Shown here: positions 11,339 through 20,178 of the stretch, in pieces
How the letters are laid out: each line of letters starts with the position of its first letter
Numbering within the stretch: position 1 is the stretch's first letter
Assembly: GCF_002564025.1 (NCBI RefSeq)
Contig: NZ_PDJH01000001.1
Span: 1,116,001 to 1,180,000 of the forward strand
Reading direction: 5' to 3'
Source of the DNA: Flavimobilis soli
Lineage (GTDB): Bacteria; Actinomycetota; Actinomycetes; Actinomycetales; Cellulomonadaceae
Length of the DNA stretch: 64,000 nucleotides
Made by a program: the position numbers and the translations under genes
The notes under the pieces: model-generated
The model's database searches: none
What the model saw: only the letters and a program-made list of their open reading frames with translations
Told to the model about the DNA's origin: nothing

Positions 11339-11977
11339 ATGAGCCTCGACACCGCTGACACCCTGACCGACGACCTCGTCGCCCTCCGCTCGATCGACGA
11401 CGCGACCGCGGACCTGCTGTTCCGCGAAGCCCGCACCGTCAAGGTCTTCGCCGACGTGCCCGTCACCGACGAGCAGGTGCACGCGGCGTACGAGCTTGCG
11501 AAGTGGGGCCCGACGGCGCTCAACACGTCTCCCCTGCGCTACCTGGTCGTGCGCTCGCCCGAGGCCCGCGAGCGCCTCGTCAGCCACCTCGCCGAGGGCA
11601 ACCGCGCGGGCGTGCTCGCCGCACCGCTCACGCTCGTCCTCGCCGCTGACACCGAGTTCCACACCCTCCTGCCGCGCCTCGCCCCACACGCGGCCGCGAT
11701 CGCCGACGGCCTCGCCGGGCAGCCCGAGACGCGCGAGGCCATGGCCCGCATGAACGCGACGCTCCAGGCCGGCTACCTCCTCACCGCGCTGCGCGCGACC
11801 GGTCTGCACGTCGGTCCGATGGGCATCGCCGACGCCGCAGGCCTCGACGCCGACCTCCTCGCCGGCACCGGATGGAAGTCGCTCTTCATCGTCAACCTGG
11901 GCCAGCCCGCCGCGGAGGGCGCGAGCTACCCGCGCGCCGACCGCCTCTCCCCCGCCGAGGTCTCGACCACGCTCTGA
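11339..11977 (+). CDS. Nitroreductase-family protein, RutE-like (malonic semialdehyde reductase)
   Basis: The 212-residue protein belongs to the FMN nitroreductase fold. It has [22 protein letters not shown] near residue 50, where flavin contacts lie, and a C-terminal [13 protein letters not shown]. This pattern resembles RutE/HadB-type proteins, which reduce malonic semialdehyde with NADPH in pyrimidine breakdown. No other rut genes are nearby, so the physiological substrate is uncertain. ATG 11339 is chosen because homology starts there; no ribosome-binding site is visible. It stands alone on the plus strand between tsaD and the sulfurtransferase gene. Confidence 0.8.
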   Translation: MSLDTADTLTDDLVALRSIDDATADLLFREARTVKVFADVPVTDEQVHAAYELAKWGPTALNTSPLRYLVVRSPEARERLVSHLAEGNRAGVLAAPLTLVLAADTEFHTLLPRLAPHAAAIADGLAGQPETREAMARMNATLQAGYLLTALRATGLHVGPMGIADAAGLDADLLAGTGWKSLFIVNLGQPAAEGASYPRADRLSPAEVSTTL

Positions 11978-11991
11978 GCCCACGGGCGCAG

Positions 11992-12028
11992 CGAAGCCCT
12001 CGTTCCCTGCACGGGACCGGGGGCTTCG
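11992..12028. terminator. Hairpin terminator between convergent genes
   Basis: CGAAGCCC (11992-11999) pairs with GGGCTTCG (12021-12028). An inner TCCC/GGGA pair extends it. It follows the nitroreductase stop by 14 bases and lies 39 bases beyond the sulfurtransferase stop. Confidence 0.6.
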
Positions 12029-12067
12029 TCGTCTCTGCGAGCGGGCGGTCGAGCCTTCAGGCGGTCC

Positions 12068-12937
12068 TCAGTCGCCCGCCGCGACCTCGCGCGACGGGTC
12101 GTTCGACCACTGCGACCACGACCCCGGGTACAGGGCTGCCGTCACGCCGAGCGACGCGAGCGCCGCGATCTCGTGGCTCGCCGTCACGCCCGAGCCGCAG
12201 TACACCGCGACCTCCTGGTCCGGGCCGGGCGCGCCCGGCTGGTGCGACGCGACGTCGACACCGAGGCCCTCGAAGTGGGGGCGCAGCAGGTCCTCGGGCA
12301 GGAACTCACCGTTCACGAGCACGCCCGACGTCGGGGCGCTCACCGCGCCCGGGACATGCCCCGCACGCGGGTCGACCGGCTCGACCTCCCCGCGGAAGCG
12401 CTCAGCCGCCCGCGCGTCGAGCAGGATGCCCTCGCCGGCCGCGACCGCCGCAGCACCGTCGGCGTCGACGACGGGCATCTGGTGCCCCACGAGCCCGACG
12501 TCACCACGCTCCGGCTCCGGCACGTCCGTGACGAGCTCGCCGCCCGTGGCGACCCAGCCGTCCAGACCACCGTCGAGGATGCGCACGTCCTCGTGCCCGC
12601 CCCAGCGCAGCAGCCACCACGCGCGTGCCGCGCTCAGGCCGCCCACGGCGTCGTACACGACGACGGCGCTCTCCGAGCGCACGCCCCAGCGCCGCGCGCT
12701 GTCCTCGAGGTCCTCGAGCGCGGGCAGCGGGTGCCTGCCCTCCTCGGGCGACGGCGGCCCTGCGAGCTCGGTCTCGAGGTCCACGAACACCGCACCCGGC
12801 AGGTGACCCTCGAGGTAGGCGTGCTGGCCGTCCGTCCGCCCCAGCTCCCAGCGCACGTCGAGCAGCACGACGTCGCGTCCCGAGTCCAGGAGCCCGCGGA
12901 GCTGCACGGGTGTGCTCAGCACGGCGTCACGGTTCAT
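12068..12937 (-). CDS. sseA: Two-domain sulfurtransferase (thiosulfate/3-mercaptopyruvate)
   Basis: The 289-residue protein has two rhodanese domains. The N-terminal one (about 10-130) lacks a catalytic Cys. The C-terminal one (about 150-285) has the active loop CGSGVTA with Cys247. A CGSGVT loop is typical of 3-mercaptopyruvate sulfurtransferases, but thiosulfate activity cannot be excluded. It moves sulfane sulfur to acceptors such as cyanide or thiols. ATG 12937 has GGAGGT upstream. It sits between rimI and tsaD, in a place where relatives have tsaD directly. Confidence 0.87.
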   Translation of the reverse strand: MNRDAVLSTPVQLRGLLDSGRDVVLLDVRWELGRTDGQHAYLEGHLPGAVFVDLETELAGPPSPEEGRHPLPALEDLEDSARRWGVRSESAVVVYDAVGGLSAARAWWLLRWGGHEDVRILDGGLDGWVATGGELVTDVPEPERGDVGLVGHQMPVVDADGAAAVAAGEGILLDARAAERFRGEVEPVDPRAGHVPGAVSAPTSGVLVNGEFLPEDLLRPHFEGLGVDVASHQPGAPGPDQEVAVYCGSGVTASHEIAALASLGVTAALYPGSWSQWSNDPSREVAAGD

Positions 12938-12977
12938 GTCGGTCGACCTCCATCCGGACGACCCGTCGGCCGTCTGG

Positions 12978-13649
12978 CTAGACCGTATCGCCAGACGCCG
13001 ACGACGGCTCCTCGCCGTCACGCGGCACCGCGTCCTCGTGCGGCGGCACGACGACCGGCTCGAGGACGAGCTGCATCGTGTACGCGTCGACGTCCTCGGG
13101 CTGGTAGTACCGCTTGCGCAGACCGATCTGCGCGAAGCCGCGCGACTTGTACATCGCGATCGCGACGTCGTTGTCGACCGCGACCTCGAGGATGAGCGAC
13201 TGCGCGCCGATCTCGCGGGCGCGCACCACGAGCGCGTCGAGCATCGCCTTGCCGACGCCGTGGCCCTTGACCACGGGGTCGACGCCGATCGTCATGAGGT
13301 GCGCGTTCTCGCCGTCGAACCACAGGCCCGCGTAGCCGACGAGAGGCGCCGGGACGCCCTCGCCGTTGGGCTGCGCCGCGACGTACCAGCGGCCCTGCCC
13401 GCGCAGCTCCTCCGTCAGCATGCCCATCGTCCAGGCGCTGCGCCCGAACAGCTGCACCTCGAGGGCCGCGACGCGGGTGATGTCCGCCCACGCGAGCGGG
13501 CGCAGGTGGTAGCCCTGCGCGATCGGGCTGTCCGCCGGGAGCTCGCTGCCGCGGCGCTCCTCGAGCTCGGCCGCCTCCTCGACGAGAGCGCGGTGGGTCG
13601 ACAGGTCGAGCGTCTGCTCGAGGTCGATCGGCTGGTCCCCCGCCGTCAT
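12978..13649 (-). CDS. rimI: Ribosomal protein S18-alanine N-acetyltransferase-like GNAT protein
   Basis: RimI acetylates the N-terminus of ribosomal protein S18. The GNAT core covers about residues 47-190: YHLRPLAWADITRVAALE, then the acetyl-CoA loop VKGHGVGKAM and the terminal MYKSRGFAQIGLRKRYYQPE. At 223 residues it is longer than typical RimI (about 150), with an extra N-terminal acidic helix region and a C-terminal tail. Its ATG overlaps the tsaB stop in ATGA, so it is translationally coupled in the alr-tsaE-tsaB-rimI operon. Confidence 0.87.
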   Translation of the reverse strand: MTAGDQPIDLEQTLDLSTHRALVEEAAELEERRGSELPADSPIAQGYHLRPLAWADITRVAALEVQLFGRSAWTMGMLTEELRGQGRWYVAAQPNGEGVPAPLVGYAGLWFDGENAHLMTIGVDPVVKGHGVGKAMLDALVVRAREIGAQSLILEVAVDNDVAIAMYKSRGFAQIGLRKRYYQPEDVDAYTMQLVLEPVVVPPHEDAVPRDGEEPSSASGDTV

Positions 13650-14362
13650 CCGGTCGCCCTCTTCCGCGCGCCGGGCGCCTGGGCGTCCGGGCGGCGCAGG
13701 TACAGCGGGGTCGTCGGGAGCTCGTCGCCATGCGCGAGGCGCGCGGAGGCGATCTCGACGAGGAGCGACGCGTCGGGCGTCGTCGGGCCGTCGGTCGCGA
13801 CGCGCGCGGCGACCGGTGCGAAGACCTCGGCGTGCGCCTCGGCGGCGGGGCCCGCGACGACCGCGCCCGTGACCGAGCCGTCCTCGACGAGCGCGGCAGC
13901 CGCCGCGACACCCGGTCCGGCGACGGTCGCGACGCCGTCGTCCGTCACGCGGTAGCGGCCCCAGTAGACCTCGCGACGCTTCGCGTCGGTCACGACGACG
14001 ACCTCCTCGCCCGCGCCGAGCCCGAGCGAGCGGGCCGCGCCGAGCGCGAGAGCGTCGAGGCTGCACACGCCGTGCGCAGGCACGCCGGCCGCGAACGCGA
14101 TCGTGCGCGCCGTCACGAGACCGACCCGCAGGCCGGTGAACGGCGCGGGGCCCGTGCCGACGACGACGGAGCCCAGGTCCTGCGCGGTGATCCCTGCCTC
14201 GCGGAGCGCGCCCTCGACGAGCGGGGCGAGCTGTTCAGCCTGCTGGCGCGGCGCGTCGACCACGTGCGAGACGAGGGTCTCCCCATCGCTCGAGACGACG
14301 CTCACCGCCACCGACACCGAGGTGTCGATCGCCAGGACAGGCGCGTTGTGCGTGTCTGCCAT
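13646..14362 (-). CDS. tsaB: tRNA t6A biosynthesis subunit TsaB
   Basis: TsaB (238 residues) is the inactive ASKHA-fold partner that dimerises with TsaD in t6A synthesis. The start VLAIDTSVSVAVSVV and the conserved VVGTGPAPFTGLRVGLVTA block are clear. The C-terminus GDELPTTPLYLRRPDAQ is the family tail. A TAGGCT box (14369-14374) lies six bases before the ATG inside the end of tsaE, so it may have its own leaderless start besides operon transcription. GAGG in the same bases could also serve as ribosome-binding site. Confidence 0.95.
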   Translation of the reverse strand: MADTHNAPVLAIDTSVSVAVSVVSSDGETLVSHVVDAPRQQAEQLAPLVEGALREAGITAQDLGSVVVGTGPAPFTGLRVGLVTARTIAFAAGVPAHGVCSLDALALGAARSLGLGAGEEVVVVTDAKRREVYWGRYRVTDDGVATVAGPGVAAAAALVEDGSVTGAVVAGPAAEAHAEVFAPVAARVATDGPTTPDASLLVEIASARLAHGDELPTTPLYLRRPDAQAPGARKRATG

Positions 14363-14366
14363 GACC

Positions 14367-14897
14367 TCAGCCTACGGCCGGCGTCGGGATCGTGACGTCG
14401 GCCCAGCGCTCGCCGTACGTCGTGATGGTCACACGGCGCACACCCGCGGCAGGGTCTTCGTCCTCGTCGCCACGGGCGTCCGGGGCGCCCGCCGCGCCAG
14501 CGCCGCGCGGGCGGTCGAGCACGATCTCGAGACGGTCGGCCGCGAGCGACTCGACGAGGCCCGAGCCCCACTCGACGATCGTCACCGAGTCCTCGAGCGA
14601 CTCGTCGAGGTCGAGCGCGTCGACGTCGTCGAGCGACTCGAGCCGGTACGCGTCGACGTGCACGAGCGCCGGCCCGTCGGTCAGCGACGGGTGCACGCGT
14701 GCGATCACGAAGGTCGGCGACGCGACCTGCCCGCGCACGCCGAGCCCGACACCGATCCCCTGCGTGAGCGTCGTCTTGCCCGCGCCGAGCTCTCCCGTGA
14801 GGACGACGAGGTCGCCAGCGCGCAGCACGCCCGCGAGCTCACGCCCCCACGTGCGGGTGGCCTCGGCGTCGGCCAGCGGGAAGGTCAGGGTGCTCAT
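14367..14897 (-). CDS. tsaE: tRNA t6A biosynthesis ATPase TsaE
   Basis: TsaE (176 residues) is the P-loop ATPase that resets the TsaB-TsaD complex. The Walker A motif GELGAGKTT is at residues 35-43, followed by GQVASPTFVI and a Walker-B-like strand LVHVDAYRL. IVEWGSGL matches the conserved late motif. The last ~30 residues, including ARGDEDED, are an acidic extension. The ATG overlaps the alr stop in ATGA, and tsaB starts four bases after its own stop. Confidence 0.95.
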   Translation of the reverse strand: MSTLTFPLADAEATRTWGRELAGVLRAGDLVVLTGELGAGKTTLTQGIGVGLGVRGQVASPTFVIARVHPSLTDGPALVHVDAYRLESLDDVDALDLDESLEDSVTIVEWGSGLVESLAADRLEIVLDRPRGAGAAGAPDARGDEDEDPAAGVRRVTITTYGERWADVTIPTPAVG

Positions 14898-16084
14898 GCG
14901 ACCGGGTGCTCCTCGTCGTTCGTGTAGACGCGCGGCACGCGCGCGCCCAGGCGGGTGGTGATCTCGTAGCTGATGGTCCCTGCGGCCTCCGCCCAGTCCT
15001 GCGCGGTCGGGACACCGAGGCGGCTGTCCCCGAACAGGACGACCGTGTCGCCCGCCTGCTCGGTCGCGTCGGGGCCCAGGTCGAGCATGAACTGGTCCAT
15101 GCAGACGCGCCCGGCGATGCGCAGCACGCGCGCCGCGGACCCGTCACCGACGCGGACGGGCGCACCCGGCGCGCCGCCGCCCGACGACGCGTGCCGCGGG
15201 ATGCCGTCGGCGTACCCGAGCGGCACGTCACCGAGGACGGTCGCCGCGGGCGTCGTGTACTGGTGGCCGTACGACACGCCCTGGCCCGCCGGGACGCGCT
15301 TGACGGTCGCGAGGTGCGCCTCGAGCGTCATCGCGGGACGCAGCCCGAAGTCACCCGGGCCGCCGAGCTGCGGCACGGGCGACAGGCCGTAGACCGCGAG
15401 GCCCGGGCGCACGAGGTCGTAGTGGACGCGCGGATTCGTGAGCGTCGCCGCCGAGTTGGCGAGGTGACGCACCTCGAGCGCGCAGCCCAGGCGCTCGGCG
15501 AGGCGGACGGCGTCCTCGAACACGCCCGCCTGAGCGAGCACGGTCGGGTGGGTGGGCTCGTCCGCGAGCGCGAAGTGCGACCAGATGCCGACGACCGAGA
15601 TCGCGCCCTCCGCCTGGAGCCGCACGGCCTCGGTCAGGAACTCCTCGAGGTGCTGCGGTAGGACGCCGTTGCGGCCGAGGCCCGTGTCGACCTTGACGTG
15701 AACGCGCGCCGTGCGCCCGACCTCGCGGGCCGCCGCGGCGACCGCGTCGAGCGCCCACGGCGCCGCGACCGACACGTCCACGTCCGCGCGCACCAGGTCG
15801 GCGAGCGGCGCGCCGGGCGCGTAGAGCCACGTGAGGATGCGTCCGCCGATGCCTGCGGCGCGCAGCTCGAGCGCCTCCCCGACCTGCGCGGTGCCGAGCC
15901 AGGTCGCGCCGCCCGCGATCGCGGCGCGCGCCGCAGGGAGGAGCCCGTGGCCGTACGCGTCCGCCTTGACGACGGCCATGACCTCGGCGCGCTGGGCGCG
16001 CTCGACGAGGCAGGTGACGTTGCCGCGGATGGCTGCGAGGTCGACGACGGCGCGGGCCGGGTGCATGTGCTCCTCAGGGTTCAC
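14894..16084 (-). CDS. alr: Alanine racemase
   Basis: Alr interconverts L- and D-alanine with PLP for peptidoglycan. The PLP-lysine is Lys40 in AVVKADAYGHG, and the catalytic Tyr lies in GQGVSYGHQY about residue 275. RVCMDQFMLDL near the C-terminus is the substrate-side motif. Two starts are possible. GTG 16084 has a GACAAT box seven bases upstream, fitting a pattern seen at many genes here. ATG 16066 has GAGGAG only three bases away. GTG 16084 is used, giving 396 residues. It leads the operon alr-tsaE-tsaB-rimI. Confidence 0.93.
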   Translation of the reverse strand: MNPEEHMHPARAVVDLAAIRGNVTCLVERAQRAEVMAVVKADAYGHGLLPAARAAIAGGATWLGTAQVGEALELRAAGIGGRILTWLYAPGAPLADLVRADVDVSVAAPWALDAVAAAAREVGRTARVHVKVDTGLGRNGVLPQHLEEFLTEAVRLQAEGAISVVGIWSHFALADEPTHPTVLAQAGVFEDAVRLAERLGCALEVRHLANSAATLTNPRVHYDLVRPGLAVYGLSPVPQLGGPGDFGLRPAMTLEAHLATVKRVPAGQGVSYGHQYTTPAATVLGDVPLGYADGIPRHASSGGGAPGAPVRVGDGSAARVLRIAGRVCMDQFMLDLGPDATEQAGDTVVLFGDSRLGVPTAQDWAEAAGTISYEITTRLGARVPRVYTNDEEHPVA

Positions 16085-16154
16085 GCCGACGATTGTCTCA
16101 CCGCGGCCTGGGCACACCGCGTCGTCACGTCGCTCCCGCACGCCGCGCACACGG

Positions 16155-16940
16155 TCACCGCAACGTCGCGCGGCCGCTCACGGCGTCGTCGTAACGGTCG
16201 AGGACGACCTGCGCGAGCCGCGGGTCGGGAGCGAGCGGTGCCGTGACGACGTCGGCCCCCGCCTCGTGCAGGCGGTCGAGGAAGAAGCCGGGCGCGAGAA
16301 GGTACGACGCGACGACGACGCGGGTCGCGCCCGCCGCGCGGGCGTGCGTGACGGCGTCGGGGACGCGCGGCTCGGCGCCCGCGCCGTAGCCGATGGTCAC
16401 GGCGCCGGACCAGCGCTCGCGCACGAGCGTGAGCATCTCCTCGACCGCCGCCGCGGCGCGCGGGTCGCTCGACCCGGCGGCCGCGAGGACGACCGTGTCG
16501 TCGGGCGTCGCGCCCGCCTCGTGCAGCCGCTCGACGACGATGTCCGCGAGCCTCACGTCCGGGCCGAGCGCGCCCGTCGCGACCGCGCCGTCGGGCTCGG
16601 CGGCCTCGGCGATGTCGACGTACGTGTGGAACCCCGCGGAGAGCAGCAGCGGCACGACGACGGCGCGCAGCCCGTCCGCGCCGGACGTCCTTGCGAGCTC
16701 CTCCGCGACCACGTCCGCGACCTCGGGCTCCTGGACGTCGACGAACGCCTCCCGCACCGTGAGCCCCGGGCGGGCGGCACGGACGTCGGCTGCGATCGAC
16801 GCGACGGCGGCGCGGCCGTCGAGGTTGTCGGTGCCGTGCGACGTCGCGACGAGGGCGGGACGGGTCCGTGCAGGAGCCGCGTGGGCGGCTGCAGGAGCAT
16901 CGGGGACAGGTGCGGCGTGGGCGGGGCCGAGGGCGCTCAT
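16155..16940 (-). CDS. Sirohydrochlorin chelatase-like (CbiX/SirB family)
   Basis: The 261-residue protein has two repeated CbiX-like halves. The first has LVATSHGTDNLDGR with the catalytic His and VVPLLLSAGFHTYVD. The second has LAAAGSSDP and VVASYLLAPGFFLDRL. Members insert Fe2+ or Co2+ into sirohydrochlorin for siroheme or cobalamin. An alanine/proline-rich N-terminus of about 30 residues precedes the fold. ATG 16940 is chosen because GACAAT sits six bases upstream. No other siroheme gene is nearby. Confidence 0.85.
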   Translation of the reverse strand: MSALGPAHAAPVPDAPAAAHAAPARTRPALVATSHGTDNLDGRAAVASIAADVRAARPGLTVREAFVDVQEPEVADVVAEELARTSGADGLRAVVVPLLLSAGFHTYVDIAEAAEPDGAVATGALGPDVRLADIVVERLHEAGATPDDTVVLAAAGSSDPRAAAAVEEMLTLVRERWSGAVTIGYGAGAEPRVPDAVTHARAAGATRVVVASYLLAPGFFLDRLHEAGADVVTAPLAPDPRLAQVVLDRYDDAVSGRATLR

Positions 16941-17108
16941 CCAGCCATTGTCAGGCCGCTCGCGCGCCGACCCAAGGGGTCCCACCAGGTGAACGCAGCC
17001 GCGTCCGGGTCCAGGGCGGATCTCGCGCGGGCCGCCCTCCCGGTGCCGGGCCGCCGCAGCCGGGCGCCGGCCTGGGCACGACGGCAAGGCACGGCCTGCC
17101 CGCGCGCG

Positions 17109-18689
17109 TCAGTCGGCGAGCAGGCGCGCGATCGTGCGGGGCAACGCCTCGACGACCATGCTCGCACTCACCGGACCGCCCGGGTTCGCCTCGGTCGCCG
17201 CGCGCCCGTGGACCAGTGCCGCGAGCGCGGCGAGCCGCGCGACCAGGTCCGGGTGCTGCACGGCCTCGCGCGAGCGCCCGGCGAGCAGCGTCCCGAGCAG
17301 GCCCGCGAGCACGTCGCCCGCCCCCGCCGTCGCGAGCCACGCGGGCGCCTCCGCCTGGCTGAGCACCTGGCCCGGACCGACGACGACCGTCGTCGCCCCC
17401 TTGAGCAGGACCGTCGCGCCCGTGAGCCGCTGCGCGGTCGCGGCGTGCTCGGCGGGCGCCGACTCGACCTGCTCGCGGTCGACCGCGACGCCGCGCTCCG
17501 TCAGGAGCCGCGCGAGCTCGCCCGCGTGCGGCGTCAGCACGATCCACGGCGCGCACCGCTCCGGCAGCCGCGACAGCGCGCCCGCGTCGACGACGACCGG
17601 GACGATCCCGTCGCTCCCGCCGTCGCCCCACACGCCCGCGCCCGAGAAGTACGCGCCAGGACCGAGCCCGGCCTCCGCGAGCGCGACGTCGACCTGCCGA
17701 AGCTGGGCGGCGTCCTCCGTGTCGAGGCCGGGGCCGACGACCCAGGCCTGCACGCGGCCCGTGCCGTGGACGACCTCCGGGTGCGCGGCGAGGACCGCGC
17801 GCGTCACGTCGTCTGCCCCCACGTGACGGACCATGCCGGCGCCCGAGCGCACGGCAGCGCCCGTCGCGAGGACGGCCGCTCCCGGGTACGCGCGCGTGCC
17901 CGCGACCACGCCGACGACGCCGCGGCGGTACTTGTCGTGCTCCGGGAGCGCGCGCGGCCACAGCGTCGCGACGTCCGCGTCCTCGAGGCGCAGCACCTTG
18001 CTCGTCGCGCCCGACAGGTCGAGCCCCGTGTCGATCACGTCGACGTCCTGCGCGAGGTGCGCGGCCGGCGGCAGCAGGAGCCCCGGGGCGGGAGAGCCGC
18101 ACGCGAGCGTGAGGTCCGCGCGCAGCACCGGTCCGGGGACGGTGCCGTCGTCGACGCCGATACCGCTCGGGACGTCGATCGCGACGACGAACGGGCCGCC
18201 GCGCCGCGGGCGCTGCCGGTTGACCGCCCGCACGATCGCACCACCCGCACCGCGCAGCGCGCCTTGTGCGCCGATGCCGAGCATCGCGTCCACGACGACG
18301 TCGGCTGCGAGCGCCTCCCGCGCGGCCGCGCCAGGCGACAGCGCGTCCTGGCTGTCGCGCGCCGACGACGCGCTCGACACGACGACCACGCCCGCGCGCC
18401 GTGCCGCCTCGAGCCCTTCCGCGTGGACCTTGGGCGCGACCGTCACCGCGAGGGTGCGCACGCCCGCCCGCGCGAGGTGCGCGGCGGTGAACAGCCCGTC
18501 CCCGCCGTTGTTGCCCGACCCGACGAGGACGACGACGCGCCTCCCCCCGACCTCGCCCGTGCGGGCGCTCAGCTCGTGGCGGACGCGCTGGGCGACCGCG
18601 AACGCGACGTGCGCCATGAGGGGCGCGCCAGCGTCCAGGAGAGGTCGCTCAGCATGACGGATGTGCTCGGTCGCGACGGCCTCGATCAT
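17109..18689 (-). CDS. nnr: Bifunctional NAD(P)H-hydrate epimerase/dehydratase
   Basis: Nnr repairs hydrated NAD(P)H. Residues 1-210 form the NnrE epimerase with GSGNNGGDG at 57-65. Residues about 240-526 form the ADP-dependent NnrD dehydratase with WIVLTPHAGELARLL and the GAGDVLAGLLGTLL nucleotide loop. The 526-residue length fits the fused enzyme. The start ATG at 18689 has GGAGGG next to it and CAGGAT six bases away. It lies near acpS and glmS as in other Actinobacteria. Confidence 0.96.
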   Translation of the reverse strand: MIEAVATEHIRHAERPLLDAGAPLMAHVAFAVAQRVRHELSARTGEVGGRRVVVLVGSGNNGGDGLFTAAHLARAGVRTLAVTVAPKVHAEGLEAARRAGVVVVSSASSARDSQDALSPGAAAREALAADVVVDAMLGIGAQGALRGAGGAIVRAVNRQRPRRGGPFVVAIDVPSGIGVDDGTVPGPVLRADLTLACGSPAPGLLLPPAAHLAQDVDVIDTGLDLSGATSKVLRLEDADVATLWPRALPEHDKYRRGVVGVVAGTRAYPGAAVLATGAAVRSGAGMVRHVGADDVTRAVLAAHPEVVHGTGRVQAWVVGPGLDTEDAAQLRQVDVALAEAGLGPGAYFSGAGVWGDGGSDGIVPVVVDAGALSRLPERCAPWIVLTPHAGELARLLTERGVAVDREQVESAPAEHAATAQRLTGATVLLKGATTVVVGPGQVLSQAEAPAWLATAGAGDVLAGLLGTLLAGRSREAVQHPDLVARLAALAALVHGRAATEANPGGPVSASMVVEALPRTIARLLAD

Positions 18690-18787
18690 CCCTCCATCCT
18701 GCCGCAGCGGCGAGCGCCCGGCACGGGTAGCACTCCTCAGGGGTGTGCGGCGGGCGCGCAGGTAGGAGGCGCGCGTACGTTGGTCTC

Positions 18788-19774
18788 ATGCAGATCGGAC
18801 TCTTCATCCCCCAGGGCTGGCGCCAGGACCTCACGGGCATCGACGCCGCCGACCACTGGGCCGTCATGGACGGCCTCGCCCAGCACGCCGACAAGGGCGA
18901 CGTCTTCGACTCCGTGTGGGTCTACGACCACTTCCACACCGTCCCCGAACCGACGACCGAGGCCACGCACGAGGCGTGGACCCTCATGGCGGCGTTCGCC
19001 GCGTCGACGAGCCGCGTCAAGCTCGGCCAGATGTGCACGTGCATCGCCTACCGCAACCCCGCCTACCTCGCGAAGGTCGCCGCGTCCGTCGACGTCATCA
19101 GCGGCGGCCGCGCCCAGATGGGTATCGGCGCGGGCTGGTACGAGCACGAGTGGCGCGCGTACGGCTACGGCTTCCCGCGTGCCGGAGAACGTCTCGCCGC
19201 CCTCGACGAGGGCGTGCAGATCATGCGCCAGATGTGGGAGACGGGCTCCGCGACCCTCGCGGGCAGGCACTTCCAGGCCGACGGCGCGCTGTGCTACCCG
19301 CAGCCCCTCCAGGAGGGCGGCGTGCCCCTGTGGATCGCCGGAGGCGGCGAGCGCAAGACCCTGCGCATCGCGGCGCAGCACGCGGCCTACACGAACTTCG
19401 ACGGCAACCCCGAGGCGTTCGCGCACAAGTCGCAGGTCCTCGCGGACCACTGCCGGGACCTCGGCCGCGACTTCGCGGAGATCACGCGCTCCGCCAACTA
19501 CAACGTCGTCATCGGGTCGACCGAGGCCGAGGTCGAGGATCGCTTCCGGTGGATCCACGAGCACCTCAGCCGCACCGTGCCGAGCCGCGCCGACGACCAG
19601 GTCGCTGACCTGCGCAACGGCCCGCTCGTCGGCACGCCCGAGCAGATCGTCGAGAAGCTCCGCGAGCTCGAGGGCCTCGGCATGACGTACGCGATCACGT
19701 ACTTCGCCGAGGCTGCCTACGACCGCTCGGGCATCGAGCTGTTCGAGCGTGAGGTCGCGCCCGCGCTGCGCTGA
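18788..19774 (+). CDS. LLM-class (F420-dependent-type) oxidoreductase
   Basis: The 328-residue luciferase-like monooxygenase has the TIM-barrel start MQIGLFIPQG, SVWVYDHFHTVPEP, VKLGQMCTCIAYRNPAYLAKVAAS and the cofactor-phosphate region MGIGAGWYEHEWRAYGYGFP. It ends with GTPEQIVEKLRELEGLGMTYA. Many actinobacterial members use coenzyme F420; FMN use cannot be excluded from sequence. ATG 18788 has TACGTT six bases upstream and no close ribosome-binding site, so a leaderless mRNA is likely. Substrate unknown. It is divergent from nnr and convergent with acpS. Confidence 0.87.
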   Translation: MQIGLFIPQGWRQDLTGIDAADHWAVMDGLAQHADKGDVFDSVWVYDHFHTVPEPTTEATHEAWTLMAAFAASTSRVKLGQMCTCIAYRNPAYLAKVAASVDVISGGRAQMGIGAGWYEHEWRAYGYGFPRAGERLAALDEGVQIMRQMWETGSATLAGRHFQADGALCYPQPLQEGGVPLWIAGGGERKTLRIAAQHAAYTNFDGNPEAFAHKSQVLADHCRDLGRDFAEITRSANYNVVIGSTEAEVEDRFRWIHEHLSRTVPSRADDQVADLRNGPLVGTPEQIVEKLRELEGLGMTYAITYFAEAAYDRSGIELFEREVAPALR

Positions 19775-19792
19775 CCGTCCCGCTCCCCCGCC

Positions 19793-19832
19793 ACGGCCTT
19801 CGTCGTCACGCCTCCGCGACGACGAAGGCCGT
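19793..19832. terminator. Bidirectional terminator overlapping the acpS 3' end
   Basis: ACGGCCTTCGTCGTC (19793-19807) pairs perfectly with GACGACGAAGGCCGT (19818-19832) over 15 bp with a 10-base loop. One arm and the loop lie inside the last codons and stop of acpS, so the hairpin is partly coding. It follows the LLM gene stop by 18 bases. Confidence 0.8.
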
Positions 19833-20159
19833 CGCTATGCCGCCGTCGTGACTGAGCGACAGGTGCCACCTGACGATGCCGATCTCGGCGGCGCGGCGCG
19901 CGACGGCGCCGCTCACCGTGATGACGGGCGGGTGGCCGGGCACCCGGCGCACCTCTACGTCGTGCCAGCCCAGGTCGCCGGGCGAGCCGAGCGCCTTGGC
20001 GACCGCCTCCTTCGCCGCGACGCGGCCCGCGAGGGAACGCACCGGCAGGTCCCGCTCCGCTTCCGTGAAGAGCCGCTCCGCGAGGCGCGGGACGCGCTCG
20101 AGACGCTCCGCGAGCCGGGCGACGTCGACGACGTCGACACCGATGCCGACGATGCTCAT
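19806..20159 (-). CDS. acpS: Holo-[acyl-carrier-protein] synthase
   Basis: AcpS moves 4'-phosphopantetheine from CoA to a Ser of apo-ACP. The 117-residue length is normal. Mg-binding Asp9 is in GIGVDVVDV and Glu51 in [14 protein letters not shown]. The end [19 protein letters not shown] is the conserved last strand. Its 3' end is embedded in a terminator hairpin. It follows glmS by 19 bases on the same strand, so the two are likely co-transcribed. Confidence 0.96.
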   Translation of the reverse strand: MSIVGIGVDVVDVARLAERLERVPRLAERLFTEAERDLPVRSLAGRVAAKEAVAKALGSPGDLGWHDVEVRRVPGHPPVITVSGAVARRAAEIGIVRWHLSLSHDGGIATAFVVAEA

Positions 20160-20178
20160 CGCGCGCCCGGCCGGTGGC

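Noticed and set aside
15831..19685. A 1,284-codon plus-strand open frame
   Set aside because: It runs antisense through alr, the chelatase gene and nnr, then out of frame over the LLM gene. Composition is Arg/Ala/Pro-rich with no motifs.
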